A stretch of DNA of 57,953 nucleotides, taken from positions 1 to 57,953 of the forward strand of contig CAJUPS010000012.1 of the NCBI GenBank assembly GCA_910588045.1, written 5' to 3'. Shown here one piece after another: positions 8,026-15,834 of this stretch. Origin of the DNA: an uncultured Oscillospiraceae bacterium (lineage in GTDB: Bacteria > Bacillota > Clostridia > Oscillospirales > Oscillospiraceae). Each line of letters opens with the position of its first letter. The first letter of the stretch is position 1. The position numbers and the translations under genes are program-made. The notes below the pieces were generated by a model. It worked only from the letters and a program-made list of their open reading frames with translations, was not told where the DNA came from and did no database searches.

Positions 8026-10449
8026 TTATAATTTTGTGATGTGGGCCCCCGCCACCTTGAGCATCAGCTTTTTGGTCCCCACGTTGTCAAAAGCCACTTC
8101 GATGAGCGCGTCATTGCCCATGGGGCGCACCGAGAGGACCATGCCCTCACCGAAGGTCCGGTGCCGGATGGAATCCCCCTTCTCCAGAACGAGCAGCCCC
8201 GTGGTGCCGGAGGGAGCCGTGTACCCCGCGTCCAACCTGGGCCGGGCGGGGGTCCTGGGCTGACTGACGGCGCCTCCGGACGACAGGGAGCCGAAGGTGG
8301 CGTCCTCACTGCTCCAGCGGCTGTGGGGCTCGCTCTTGCTCTGCCAGTCCACGGGGGCGGCGGGCAGCTCCTCCAGGAACCGGGAGGGGAGATTGCTGCT
8401 GGTCCGCCCATAGAGCATCCGCTGGCGGGCGGTGGTCATGGTCAGCCGCTCCCGCGCCCGGGTCATGGCCACGTAGCACAACCGGCGCTCCTCCTCCATC
8501 TCCTCGCTCTCCCCGGAGGCCCGGCCGCTGGGGAACACGCCCTCCTCCATGCCCACCACGAACACGTTGGGGAACTCCAAGCCCTTGGCGGAGTGCATGG
8601 TCATGAGGGAGACGCAGTTGTCATTCTCGACTGAATCGTCCAGGTCCGTATACAGCGCCACGCTGTCCAGAAAGCCCGCCAGGGAGGCAATGTCCGGGCC
8701 GCCCTCCAGGAAGCCGATGATGCTGGAGCGCAGCTCCTGGACGTTTTCGATCCGCCCCCGGCTCTCCATGTCGTTCTTCTCCTCCAGGGCCTTGATATAT
8801 CGGCTCTTCTCGCACACGGCGTCGTACAGATCGGGGAGCTCCAGCGTCTCCTCCAGCTCTCGCAGCTCCTGTATCATATCTGTAAAGGCTTTTAGCTTGC
8901 CAGCAGAATTTTTGAGAAGAGCGTATTCATCCGCGTGGACCATGATCTCCCAGAGGCTGCGTCCCGTCTCGGAGGCCAGCTGCGCCGCCCGGTCCACAGT
9001 GGTCCCGCCGATGCCCCTGGCGGGGACGTTGATGATCCGCCTCAGCCGCAGGTCGTCCATGGGGTTGTTTATCACGCACAGGTATGAGAGCATGTCCTTG
9101 ACCTCGGCACGGTCGAAAAACTTCATGCCGCCATAGACCTTGTAGGGAATGCCGTTGCGCTTGAGGGCCATTTCCAGGGCGTTGGACTGGGCGTTCATCC
9201 GGTAAAGAACGGCGTTGTCCCGCCAGTTCTCGCCCCGGCTGTAGCTCTCCAGGATCTTCCCGGCCACGAAGTTGGCCTCGTCGGACTCGTTGAACACGGT
9301 CTTGACCAGCACCTTGTCCCCGGGGCCCGCCTTGGTCCAGAGGGTTTTTCCCTTGCGCCCGGCGTTGTTCTTGATGACCGTGTTGGCCGCGTCCAGGATG
9401 TTCTGGGTGGAGCGGTAGTTCTGCTCCAGGCGGATGGTGCGGCAGTCGTTATACTGCTTCTCAAAGTTCAGGATGTTCTCGATGTTGGCCCCCCGGAAGC
9501 GGTAGATGGACTGGTCGTCGTCGCCCACCACGCAGATGTTCTCGTATCCCCCCGCCAGCAGGCGGGCCAGGAGGTATTGAAGATGATTGGTGTCCTGGTA
9601 CTCGTCGATGAGCACGTACCGGAATTTCCGCTGGTAGTAACCCCGGACGTCCTCGTCCTTTTGCAGCAGATGGACGGTGTGGAGGATGATGTCGTCGAAG
9701 TCCATGGCGTTGGCCTCCCGGAGGCGGCGCTGGTAGCCCCTGTAGATCTCCGCGATCCGGGGCATCCGCCAATCGTGGGAGGTCTTGCTCTCCTGGGCAA
9801 ACTGGTCCGGGGATAAGTCCTTGTCCTTGGCGTTGGAGATGATGGACAGCACCGACCGGGGCTGGAACTCCTTGTCGCTCAGGCTCAGGTCCTTGAGGAT
9901 GTCCTTGATGACCCGCTTGCTGTCGTCGCTGTCGTAGATGGTGAAATTGCTGTCAAACCCCGCGCCCAGGCGCTCCACGTCCCGGCGGAGGATCCGGATG
10001 CAGGCGGAGTGGAAGGTGGCCGCCCAGATGTCCCGGGAGGCGGGGCCGCACATCCGCTCCAGGCGCTCCTTCAGCTCCCCGGCGGCCTTGTTGGTGAAGG
10101 TGATGGCGATGACCGACCAGGGCACGGCGGGTTCCACGACGCACAGCCGGATGGCCTCCCGCCAGTCCTCGGGGGCGGGATTTTCCGGGAAATGCTCCAG
10201 AAACGCCAGATCCTTCTCCGTGGCCCAGTCGGGGACCTCGTCGGTGTCGCTGCCCCGGCCGAAGGTGAGGAGGTTGTCCACCCGGTTGATCAGCACGGTG
10301 GTCTTGCCGCTGCCCGCTCCGGCCAGCAGCAGCAGGGGACCCTCGGTGGCCAGCACGGCGTCCCGCTGGCGGGGGTTCATGCGCCGGTAGCGCCGGGCGA
10401 TGACGGCCCGGCGGGCGGCGATGTAGCGCGAGGTAAAATCTTGTGTCAT
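8026..10449 (-). CDS. pcrA: ATP-dependent DNA helicase PcrA/UvrD (superfamily 1)
   Basis: An 807-residue 3'-5' helicase for repair and replication restart. Walker A is LLAGAGSGKT at about 41-50, motif Ia ITFTNKAAGELKERL, motif II LIDEYQDTNHLQ, motif III VVGDDDQSIYRFRGA, motif IV LEQNYRST, motif V SLMTMHSAKGLEFPNVFV and motif VI YVAMTRARERL. The C-terminus (GDSIRHRTFGEGMVLSV to KKLMLKVAGAHITKL) is the PcrA Tudor-like RNA-polymerase-binding domain. An extra segment of about 43 residues (64-107, with GSDTDEVPDWATEKD) lies between motifs I and Ia. I chose ATG 10447-10449 (CAGGG upstream) over a TTG 36 bases earlier. polC follows 36 bases downstream, probably co-transcribed. Confidence 0.95.
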   Translation of the reverse strand: MTQDFTSRYIAARRAVIARRYRRMNPRQRDAVLATEGPLLLLAGAGSGKTTVLINRVDNLLTFGRGSDTDEVPDWATEKDLAFLEHFPENPAPEDWREAIRLCVVEPAVPWSVIAITFTNKAAGELKERLERMCGPASRDIWAATFHSACIRILRRDVERLGAGFDSNFTIYDSDDSKRVIKDILKDLSLSDKEFQPRSVLSIISNAKDKDLSPDQFAQESKTSHDWRMPRIAEIYRGYQRRLREANAMDFDDIILHTVHLLQKDEDVRGYYQRKFRYVLIDEYQDTNHLQYLLARLLAGGYENICVVGDDDQSIYRFRGANIENILNFEKQYNDCRTIRLEQNYRSTQNILDAANTVIKNNAGRKGKTLWTKAGPGDKVLVKTVFNESDEANFVAGKILESYSRGENWRDNAVLYRMNAQSNALEMALKRNGIPYKVYGGMKFFDRAEVKDMLSYLCVINNPMDDLRLRRIINVPARGIGGTTVDRAAQLASETGRSLWEIMVHADEYALLKNSAGKLKAFTDMIQELRELEETLELPDLYDAVCEKSRYIKALEEKNDMESRGRIENVQELRSSIIGFLEGGPDIASLAGFLDSVALYTDLDDSVENDNCVSLMTMHSAKGLEFPNVFVVGMEEGVFPSGRASGESEEMEEERRLCYVAMTRARERLTMTTARQRMLYGRTSSNLPSRFLEELPAAPVDWQSKSEPHSRWSSEDATFGSLSSGGAVSQPRTPARPRLDAGYTAPSGTTGLLVLEKGDSIRHRTFGEGMVLSVRPMGNDALIEVAFDNVGTKKLMLKVAGAHITKL

Positions 10450-10561
10450 ATGTAAGCCCTGTCTTTCTTTCCTGAAATTTTTCAACCCCTATTCTACTAT
10501 TCTTTGACGGCGGGGTCAACGGGAAATTTCAGATGCCCCTTTTAAGAGAAAGGCTGCTGGG

Positions 10562-10654
10562 ATGAAACTCCATATATTGACTTTGCTGGATGCCTACGAT
10601 AATATTAAGTCCGGCAACAAGAATTTATCGGTGGGGTTCTATGTTGCAGGATGA
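10562..10654 (+). CDS. Possible 30-codon ORF leading the Nudix gene
   Basis: ATG 10562 to TGA 10654 encodes MKLHILTLLDAYDNIKSGNK plus ten more residues, preceded by AAGAGAAAGG. It ends 17 bases before the Nudix start. Nothing is recognised in it. It could be a leader peptide, a gene remnant or chance. It shares the AT-rich composition of the Nudix gene, unlike the GC-rich neighbours. Confidence 0.25.
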   Translation: MKLHILTLLDAYDNIKSGNKNLSVGFYVAG

Positions 10655-10671
10655 AAGGGGAGAAGAGCAGT

Positions 10672-11139
10672 ATGAAGTCAAAAGACTATATAAGGTGGAT
10701 AAGAAGTAAAGTAGGCCACGAAAAAATCATTCTGGTTTTCGCGGGCGGATGTATTTTTGATGCAAGCGGAAAAATTTTGCTCCAGCGCCGGGGAGATAGT
10801 AAAAAGTGGGGATTTCCAGGTGGGGCAATCGAAATAGGGGAAACGCCCGAGATGGCTGCGATCAGAGAAGTAAAAGAGGAAACCGGGCTGGATGTAAGGG
10901 TGTCAGGCTTGATTGGGATCTATACGGACTGCGATATGGAGTATCCTAACGGCGATAAGGCGCACAGCATTTGTATTGTTTACGAATTGGAAATGACCGG
11001 CGGGCAGTTGAAATGTGATACGCTTGAAACGGTCAATCTCCAATACTTTGACCTCGATGAAATGCCGGAGCTTTTCTGCAAGCAGCACAAAGAAACAAAA
11101 AACGATTTACTGAAGCGTCGGAACGAAGCAAAGCACTGA
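10672..11139 (+). CDS. Nudix hydrolase
   Basis: 155 residues. Hydrolyses a nucleoside-diphosphate-linked substrate; which one cannot be told. The Nudix box runs from GAIEIGETPEMAAIREVKEE to TGL, with G-x5-E-x7-R-E-x2-E-E-x-G all present, at about residues 57-79. Start ATG 10672 follows GGGGAGAAGAG; an earlier ATG at 10651 overlaps the ribosome site and is less likely. Codon use is visibly more AT-rich than in pcrA or the ABC operon, which suggests recent acquisition. No partner gene is adjacent apart from the tiny ORF at 10562. Confidence 0.9.
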   Translation: MKSKDYIRWIRSKVGHEKIILVFAGGCIFDASGKILLQRRGDSKKWGFPGGAIEIGETPEMAAIREVKEETGLDVRVSGLIGIYTDCDMEYPNGDKAHSICIVYELEMTGGQLKCDTLETVNLQYFDLDEMPELFCKQHKETKNDLLKRRNEAKH

Positions 11140-11189
11140 TGCAAATATATGGTATATTATCGGTCTGAACAGGAAAGGAGGACGAGCCC

Positions 11190-11378
11190 ATGACGGAATT
11201 GGAAAAATATCAAGCCTTCCACCAGCGGATGCGCCAGCGGAAGGCTGAGATCCCCGCCGAGCTGGAGGAGCTGCGGCAGGCGGGGAAGGGAAAGACGGTG
11301 CAGTTCAAGGAATTGCTGGCGGAGAAGCTGACGGTGGAGATGGTCCTGACCCAGCTGCGCTACGCGGGGCTGGAGTGA
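11190..11378 (+). CDS. Small charged helical protein, unknown function
   Basis: 62 residues (MTELEKYQAFHQRMRQRKAE onward), Lys/Glu/Arg-rich and probably helical throughout, with no signal peptide or known motif. Support for a real gene is the strong AAAGGAGG ribosome site 10 bases before the ATG and a clear terminator 18 bases after the stop. Confidence 0.6.
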   Translation: MTELEKYQAFHQRMRQRKAEIPAELEELRQAGKGKTVQFKELLAEKLTVEMVLTQLRYAGLE

Positions 11379-11395
11379 CGGATTTGGGCCTAAAA

Positions 11396-11449
11396 GGGCG
11401 GTGCAACCAATAGTTGACAGATAATTGGTGGAGGCAACCGCCCTTTTTT
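11396..11449 (+). terminator. Rho-independent terminator
   Basis: GGGCGGT plus AACCAAT pair with ATTGGT plus AACCGCCC across a small internal bulge, then six T residues (11444-11449). It follows the gene ending at 11378 and precedes the HTH gene. Confidence 0.85.
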
Positions 11450-11483
11450 GCTATGCTGGGGTCCAGGAAAGGAGGTGTTTGAT

Positions 11484-11846
11484 ATGGCAGCAGCAAATGG
11501 AGTGGCAGCCGTTATGATCCCGTTGGTTCTTCTGATTTGGTTGATCGGTATAGGAGTTACCATTTTTCTGGTGGTGCTCCTCATCCGCGCATTGCTGAAA
11601 TACCTGCGCTCCGGCAATGTGCGGCAGGAGGACGCGGCGGTCACCCGCTCCCTGGGGGAGACACTGCGGGACCACCGCACCCGGTGCCAGATGACCCAGG
11701 AGTATGTAGCGGAGTCTGTAGGCGTCAGCCGCCAGGCGGTGAGCAAGTGGGAGAAGGGATTATCCTCACCCAGTACGGCAAACCTGATCGCGCTGGCGAA
11801 GCTGTACGGCGTCTCCGTGGAGGAGCTTCTGCGGGATGTGGCGTAG
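11484..11846 (+). CDS. Membrane-anchored XRE-type HTH regulator
   Basis: 120 residues. One N-terminal transmembrane helix (about 9-37, GVAAVMIPLVLLIWLIGIGV onward) is followed by a short basic linker and a complete HTH_3 domain at about 55-115 (LGETLRDHRTRCQMTQEYVA, then VSRQAVSKWEKGLSSPST and LAKLYGVSVEELL). Start ATG 11484 has AAAGGAGGTG upstream. An HTH at the C-terminus of a single-span protein suggests a DNA binder held at the membrane. It converges on a CPBP protease gene whose stop is only 3 bases away, and that gene ends an ABC-exporter operon. The target is unknown. Confidence 0.85.
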   Translation: MAAANGVAAVMIPLVLLIWLIGIGVTIFLVVLLIRALLKYLRSGNVRQEDAAVTRSLGETLRDHRTRCQMTQEYVAESVGVSRQAVSKWEKGLSSPSTANLIALAKLYGVSVEELLRDVA

Positions 11847-11848
11847 CG

Positions 11849-12466
11849 CTACAACAGGAACAGAAACACCACCACAGGAGAAATCACATTGACGGCGGCG
11901 TGGACTATCCAGCCGTAGAGGATGCTCCCCTCCGCTTTCTCCCGGGAGAGCCAGGCCAGGGCAAAGCCGACGCCTCCGGTCAGTCCGACAACGGTCACAG
12001 CGGGGAGGAGTCCCCGTCCCCAGACCGCCGGGAGGTGGATCAGGCCGAAGAGCAATCCCTGGACGGCACAGCCGGGCCGTGAGCCGAGGACGTGGGACAG
12101 CCGTTTTGCCAGAAATCCCCGGAAAAAGATTTCCTCAGAGAGGGAGGTCTGCACCACCGCCCATACCAGGATGGTCCCGATGGTCAGCGGGCTCCAGCCG
12201 TACTCCCGGTAGGCGTCCAGCGTGAAGCCGGAATAGGTCAGGCTCCCCGTGCGGTACAGCCACAGGTAGGGCAGGGCCGTCACCGCCAGGAACCCGGCGA
12301 AAATGCCCAGCACGTATTTGACGGGGAACCGTCCGGCGCGGTGCAGACCAATCCACCGGAGGAACCCGGCGGCCCGGCGATGGGTGACGAGATACCAGAA
12401 AAAGGGGATAGCGGTGAGGACCAACACCTGCAAAACGGCGCTGAACAGTTGACTGACAAAAATCAT
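11849..12466 (-). CDS. CPBP-family intramembrane metalloprotease
   Basis: 205 residues with about six membrane helices. The three CPBP/Abi motifs are present: SLSEEIFFRGFLAKRL (EExxxR), LLFGLIHL (FxxxH) and IVHAAVNVI (HxxxN). Family members act as CAAX-type proteases or in bacteriocin processing and self-immunity. Here it is the last gene of an ABC-exporter operon, 14 bases after the permease stop, so a role in handling or resisting the exported or imported compound is plausible but not shown. The ATG follows GGGGGTAATATGCA. Confidence 0.88.
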   Translation of the reverse strand: MIFVSQLFSAVLQVLVLTAIPFFWYLVTHRRAAGFLRWIGLHRAGRFPVKYVLGIFAGFLAVTALPYLWLYRTGSLTYSGFTLDAYREYGWSPLTIGTILVWAVVQTSLSEEIFFRGFLAKRLSHVLGSRPGCAVQGLLFGLIHLPAVWGRGLLPAVTVVGLTGGVGFALAWLSREKAEGSILYGWIVHAAVNVISPVVVFLFLL

Positions 12467-12480
12467 TGCATATTACCCCC

Positions 12481-14067
12481 TTACAGCTCCATGAACCGCT
12501 CCGCGCCCCTTGTATGGAGCCAGCGGAACAGGACCCCGCTGCCCAGCAGGAGGATCACCGCGCAGACCGCCAGTGCCGCAGGCTCGCCAGTTATCCCGGA
12601 CAGGCCCCAGACCAGCCCGCCGCAGGCCAGCGCCGCGCCCATGCCGCCGAAGGTGGAGAGCAGAGCGGCCAGGGACTGCTTGACCACCATCATGTCGTTC
12701 ACCGCGTCCAGCTTGGGGAACAGCAGGTTCACCGCCAGACCCATGAGGGCGGTGAAGCAGGCGAAGGCCAGGGCGGAGGCCAGCAGCACCGCGCCCTCCG
12801 CCAGGGACAGGTTCAGCCCCCAGGTGAGACCGGCGGTGCAGACCAGTACGCAGGGGCAGGTCAGCAGCAGCTGAAAGCCGGACTTGGCGTCCAGCGCCTC
12901 CCGGGCGCTGACGGGGGCCTCCTTCAGGATCCAGAGGTTTTCCCCCTCCAGGCTGATGGAGGACCCGGTGATGGCCACCGTGGACAGCAGGAAACCGGTC
13001 GCCGCTGCCGACAGCGTCAGCAGGGGGAAGTCCCCCAGCGCGGCCAGCTGCTCCCGCAGTCCGCCGCCCATGACCGCTGCGGCAACGCCGGAGATGACCA
13101 GCAGGATGAGGCCGATGCCGGTGTTCAAGAGGTAAATCGGCGTGCCGAAGTACCGTGCGGCCTCCTTGCGCAGCAGGGCCTTCCGGTGTCCCGCCGCATG
13201 GAGGCGGCCCAGCCGATAGGCGGGACGCTTGCCGTGGCTGCGCAGTCCTGTGAGGACGCGCTGGTAGTTCCTGGCGAACAGCCACGCCGTCAGCAGCACC
13301 GGCAGCAGACTCAGCAGACAGAACATGACCAGCGTCTCCCAGTCGCTGCACACGCCCCGCTGGAATAGCCGGAAGGGGATCCCCCAGCCGGTGAACGCTC
13401 CCGCCGAGTCCGCTCCCATGGCCCCGGCGGCAATGGCGCTGACCCCCATGTTGAACTGGATCGCCAGGAAGAACACGGCGGCCATCATCAACCCATATAG
13501 CAGCAGGCTGATGATTTTCCGGTTGGCGAACCGCCCGCTCAGCCAGCTCAGCAGGAAGCCCGCCGCCAGGCTCAGAACGGTGGGCAGCAGAGCCAGAAAC
13601 GGCGTCCCAATGACCAGCCGCAGGATGAACAGTGCGCCGCCTCCGCCGCCGTACCACAGCCACGCTGCCCCGGTGGGCAGAACCAGAAAGAAGCAGATTA
13701 CCAGGTTCTCCGCATACAGCGCCGTCAGCTTCGCCAGCAGCACCGCGAAGGCGCTCACCGGCATGGACAGCAGCAGATCCGCGTCCCGCCCCCCGAAGAC
13801 CACGCCCTGGGCGGCAAAGACGGTGAACACCAGTCCCGCGATCACCGCCATGGCGGGCATCATCAGCAGAAGGAGCTCCAGGCAGCCAGCCGCCGCCAGC
13901 TGTCCGCCCAGGGAGAAGCTGTAGACCCCGGAGATATACAGGCACAGCCCCGCCATCAGCCCCAGCGCCGCGCGGCCGGACATGACCCTTTTTCTGCTGC
14001 CGCCGATCCGGAAGGAGGTCAGCAGCGAGCGCAGCTGGACCCTTGCCAATACCCAGAATTTCCGCAT
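12481..14067 (-). CDS. ABC-2-type multi-span membrane permease
   Basis: 528 residues with about 12-14 predicted hydrophobic segments. It starts MRKFWVLARVQLRSLLTSFR, a layout typical of large ABC-2 or YhgE-like exporter subunits in Clostridia. No soluble domain is seen. The start ATG (14065-14067) overlaps the stop of the ATPase gene as TAATG, indicating coupled translation. It forms the exporter with the upstream ATPase. The substrate is unknown; the CPBP protease downstream hints at a peptide or bacteriocin. Confidence 0.85.
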   Translation of the reverse strand: MRKFWVLARVQLRSLLTSFRIGGSRKRVMSGRAALGLMAGLCLYISGVYSFSLGGQLAAAGCLELLLLMMPAMAVIAGLVFTVFAAQGVVFGGRDADLLLSMPVSAFAVLLAKLTALYAENLVICFFLVLPTGAAWLWYGGGGGALFILRLVIGTPFLALLPTVLSLAAGFLLSWLSGRFANRKIISLLLYGLMMAAVFFLAIQFNMGVSAIAAGAMGADSAGAFTGWGIPFRLFQRGVCSDWETLVMFCLLSLLPVLLTAWLFARNYQRVLTGLRSHGKRPAYRLGRLHAAGHRKALLRKEAARYFGTPIYLLNTGIGLILLVISGVAAAVMGGGLREQLAALGDFPLLTLSAAATGFLLSTVAITGSSISLEGENLWILKEAPVSAREALDAKSGFQLLLTCPCVLVCTAGLTWGLNLSLAEGAVLLASALAFACFTALMGLAVNLLFPKLDAVNDMMVVKQSLAALLSTFGGMGAALACGGLVWGLSGITGEPAALAVCAVILLLGSGVLFRWLHTRGAERFMEL

Positions 14068-14786
14068 TACTGCTCTCCTTTCTCCGTCAGGCCCAGGAAC
14101 ACGTCCTCCAGGCTGGCCTCGCCTACGACCTCCTCAGTGGGACCGTGGCGCACCAGCTGGCCGTCCTTGATGATGGCCACGGTGTCGCACAGCTTCTCCG
14201 CCACCTCCAGCACGTGGGTGGAGAAGAACACCGCGCCGCCCGCCTCACACAGCTCCCGGAGATAGCCCTTGAGCAGATGGGACGCCGCCGGGTCCAGGCC
14301 CACGAAGGGCTCGTCCAGCACCAGCAGTCTGGGCCTGCGCATCAGCGCGGAGATCAGGGCCAGCTTCTGCTTCATGCCGTGGGAGTAGCTGGCGACAGCG
14401 CTGCCCAGGTCCCCGGTGAGCTCGAAGGCCCCGGCGTAGAGCCCCACCCGTTCCTCCCGCTGCCGGGAGGGGATGTCGTAGAGGTCCGCAATGAGGTTGA
14501 GGTACTCGATGCCGCTCATGAACTCGTAGAGGTCCGGGTTGTCCGGCAGGAAGGCGGTGACCGCCTTGGCGGCTACGGGGTCGGTGCGGATGTCGTGGCC
14601 GTCGATGGTAATGGTCCCCTGGGTGAAGCTCATCACCCCCGCCACCGCCCGGAGGGTGGTGGTCTTGCCAGCACCGTTGTGGCCGATGAAGCCGCAGATC
14701 TCCCCGGCGGGGATATGGAGGTTCAGATCCCGCACAGCGGTTTTGCCGCCGGGATAGGTCTTGGTGTAGTGGGAAATGGTCAGCAT
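14067..14786 (-). CDS. ABC transporter ATP-binding protein
   Basis: 239 residues. Walker A GHNGAGKTTTLRAV (about 36-49), signature variant SYSHGMKQKLALISALMRRP, Walker B LLVLDEPFVGLDP and switch His in FFSTHVLEVAEKL. It energises the 528-residue permease encoded next. The frame is open much further upstream into the HAD gene region, but MLTISHYTKTYPGGKTA is the canonical start and has AGGAGGGC upstream. The operon order is ATPase, permease, CPBP protease. Confidence 0.93.
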   Translation of the reverse strand: MLTISHYTKTYPGGKTAVRDLNLHIPAGEICGFIGHNGAGKTTTLRAVAGVMSFTQGTITIDGHDIRTDPVAAKAVTAFLPDNPDLYEFMSGIEYLNLIADLYDIPSRQREERVGLYAGAFELTGDLGSAVASYSHGMKQKLALISALMRRPRLLVLDEPFVGLDPAASHLLKGYLRELCEAGGAVFFSTHVLEVAEKLCDTVAIIKDGQLVRHGPTEEVVGEASLEDVFLGLTEKGEQ

Positions 14787-14914
14787 GGGAAAGCCCTCCT
14801 TTTTGTTGTCTGCCTTCTTTTTACACCCTCCGCTCGCCGGAAGGTCAAGAGTTTTTTTATAAATTTTTCCCGGAATTAAACCTTCCACCGGCTGGACCCC
14901 TTGAAAAAAACAGA

Positions 14915-14957
14915 AAAACAGACCTGAAATGCAGATTTTGCATCTCAGGTCTGTTTT
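14915..14957. terminator. Bidirectional-looking terminator after the HAD gene
   Basis: AAAACAGACCTGAAATGCA pairs with TGCATCTCAGGTCTGTTTT (one mismatch). On the minus strand it is followed by a run with many T residues (TTTTTCTGTTTTTTTC). It separates the HAD gene from the ABC operon. Confidence 0.85.
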
Positions 14958-14974
14958 ATTCCTGCGCGTACTTT

Positions 14975-15688
14975 TTACAACTCCGGCAGCTCCGTCAGAA
15001 CTTTTTCCAGCTCCCGGAAGGAGCCGTGGGGCCAGCGGTCCACCGGCAGTCCTTTGGCGTTTTCCAGATAGTCGGTGACCAGAAAGACGTCCAGACCCGC
15101 CTCTCGGGCGGACATGTCGTCTACGGGGTTGTTGCCGACCATGAGGCACTGCCCGGGGAGCTTCCCGATGAGGGCAAGGATGTCCTGATAGTAGCCGGGA
15201 TTGGGCTTGCTGCGCCGACAGTTCTCGTAGGTGGTCACGTGGTCGAAATCCGAGGCCGCCAGTCCCACCCAGTGCATCCGGGTCTCCACCGCCACGGCGG
15301 GAAAGACGGGATTGGTGGCCAGCACCAGACCGTACCCCTTCTCCCGCAGGGAGCGGATGAGGCCGCTGCGGTCCGCGTCCTCCCGCAGCACGGACCGGGC
15401 GGCGTCAAACTCCCGGGCGTAAAAATCGTCCAGGACGCTCTCCAGCGCCAGGGCCTGGATGCCCAGCTTTCCGGTAAAGACGTTCCAGAACAGCTGGCGG
15501 TTGGTGGCGGCGCCATCGTTGCGGATCATGGCGTCCACGCCCGCCCACAGGGCGTGGATCAGCTTCTCGCCGTCATAGCCCATGGGCGTCAGCCGCCGGA
15601 CCAGCAGCTTGAAGTAGGTATGGATAAACTCGTCCTGAAGGAAGGGGATCAGGGTGCCGTCCAGGTCGAAAAGGATGGTATCAAGCAT
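14975..15688 (-). CDS. HAD-superfamily hydrolase (phosphatase)
   Basis: 237 residues. The nucleophile motif ILFDLDGTLIPF lies at residues 5-16, motif II LVLATNP, motif III Lys in CRRSKPNPGYY, and motif IV MVGNNPVDDMSARE. A helical cap (about 17-100) places it in the type I cap group with phosphoglycolate-phosphatase-like enzymes; the substrate is unknown. Start ATG 15686-15688 follows GGAGATGA. The longer upstream frame runs into the divergent MerR promoter. It is transcribed away from the MerR gene, but nothing shows direct regulation. Confidence 0.9.
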   Translation of the reverse strand: MLDTILFDLDGTLIPFLQDEFIHTYFKLLVRRLTPMGYDGEKLIHALWAGVDAMIRNDGAATNRQLFWNVFTGKLGIQALALESVLDDFYAREFDAARSVLREDADRSGLIRSLREKGYGLVLATNPVFPAVAVETRMHWVGLAASDFDHVTTYENCRRSKPNPGYYQDILALIGKLPGQCLMVGNNPVDDMSAREAGLDVFLVTDYLENAKGLPVDRWPHGSFRELEKVLTELPEL

Positions 15689-15782
15689 CGTGTCATCTCC
15701 TTTTGGGAAAGTATACCAAAAATAAGGAGAAATCGCAAGTGGAATTTGCGGGCGGCCGGTGGGAGAAAATGGGAAAAGCCTA

Positions 15783-15813
15783 TTGACACGGACACGATGT
15801 CGTAGTTTATACT
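15783..15813 (+). promoter_or_regulatory. MerR-type promoter with 19-base spacer
   Basis: TTGACA (15783-15788) and TATACT (15808-15813) are 19 bases apart, the overlong spacing typical of promoters that MerR proteins untwist. Inside the spacer lies a dyad, GACA-CGA-TGTC (15791-15801). The first gene downstream is the MerR regulator at 15835, so autoregulation is likely. Confidence 0.8.
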
Positions 15814-15834
15814 CGGACCTAAGGAGGGGAGGCA

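Noticed and set aside
12473..13945. Large overlapping frame in the ABC permease region
   Set aside because: It is a shadow on the same strand, Gly/Arg/Ala-rich and without membrane segments. The 528-residue frame has clear helices and couples to the ATPase by TAATG.
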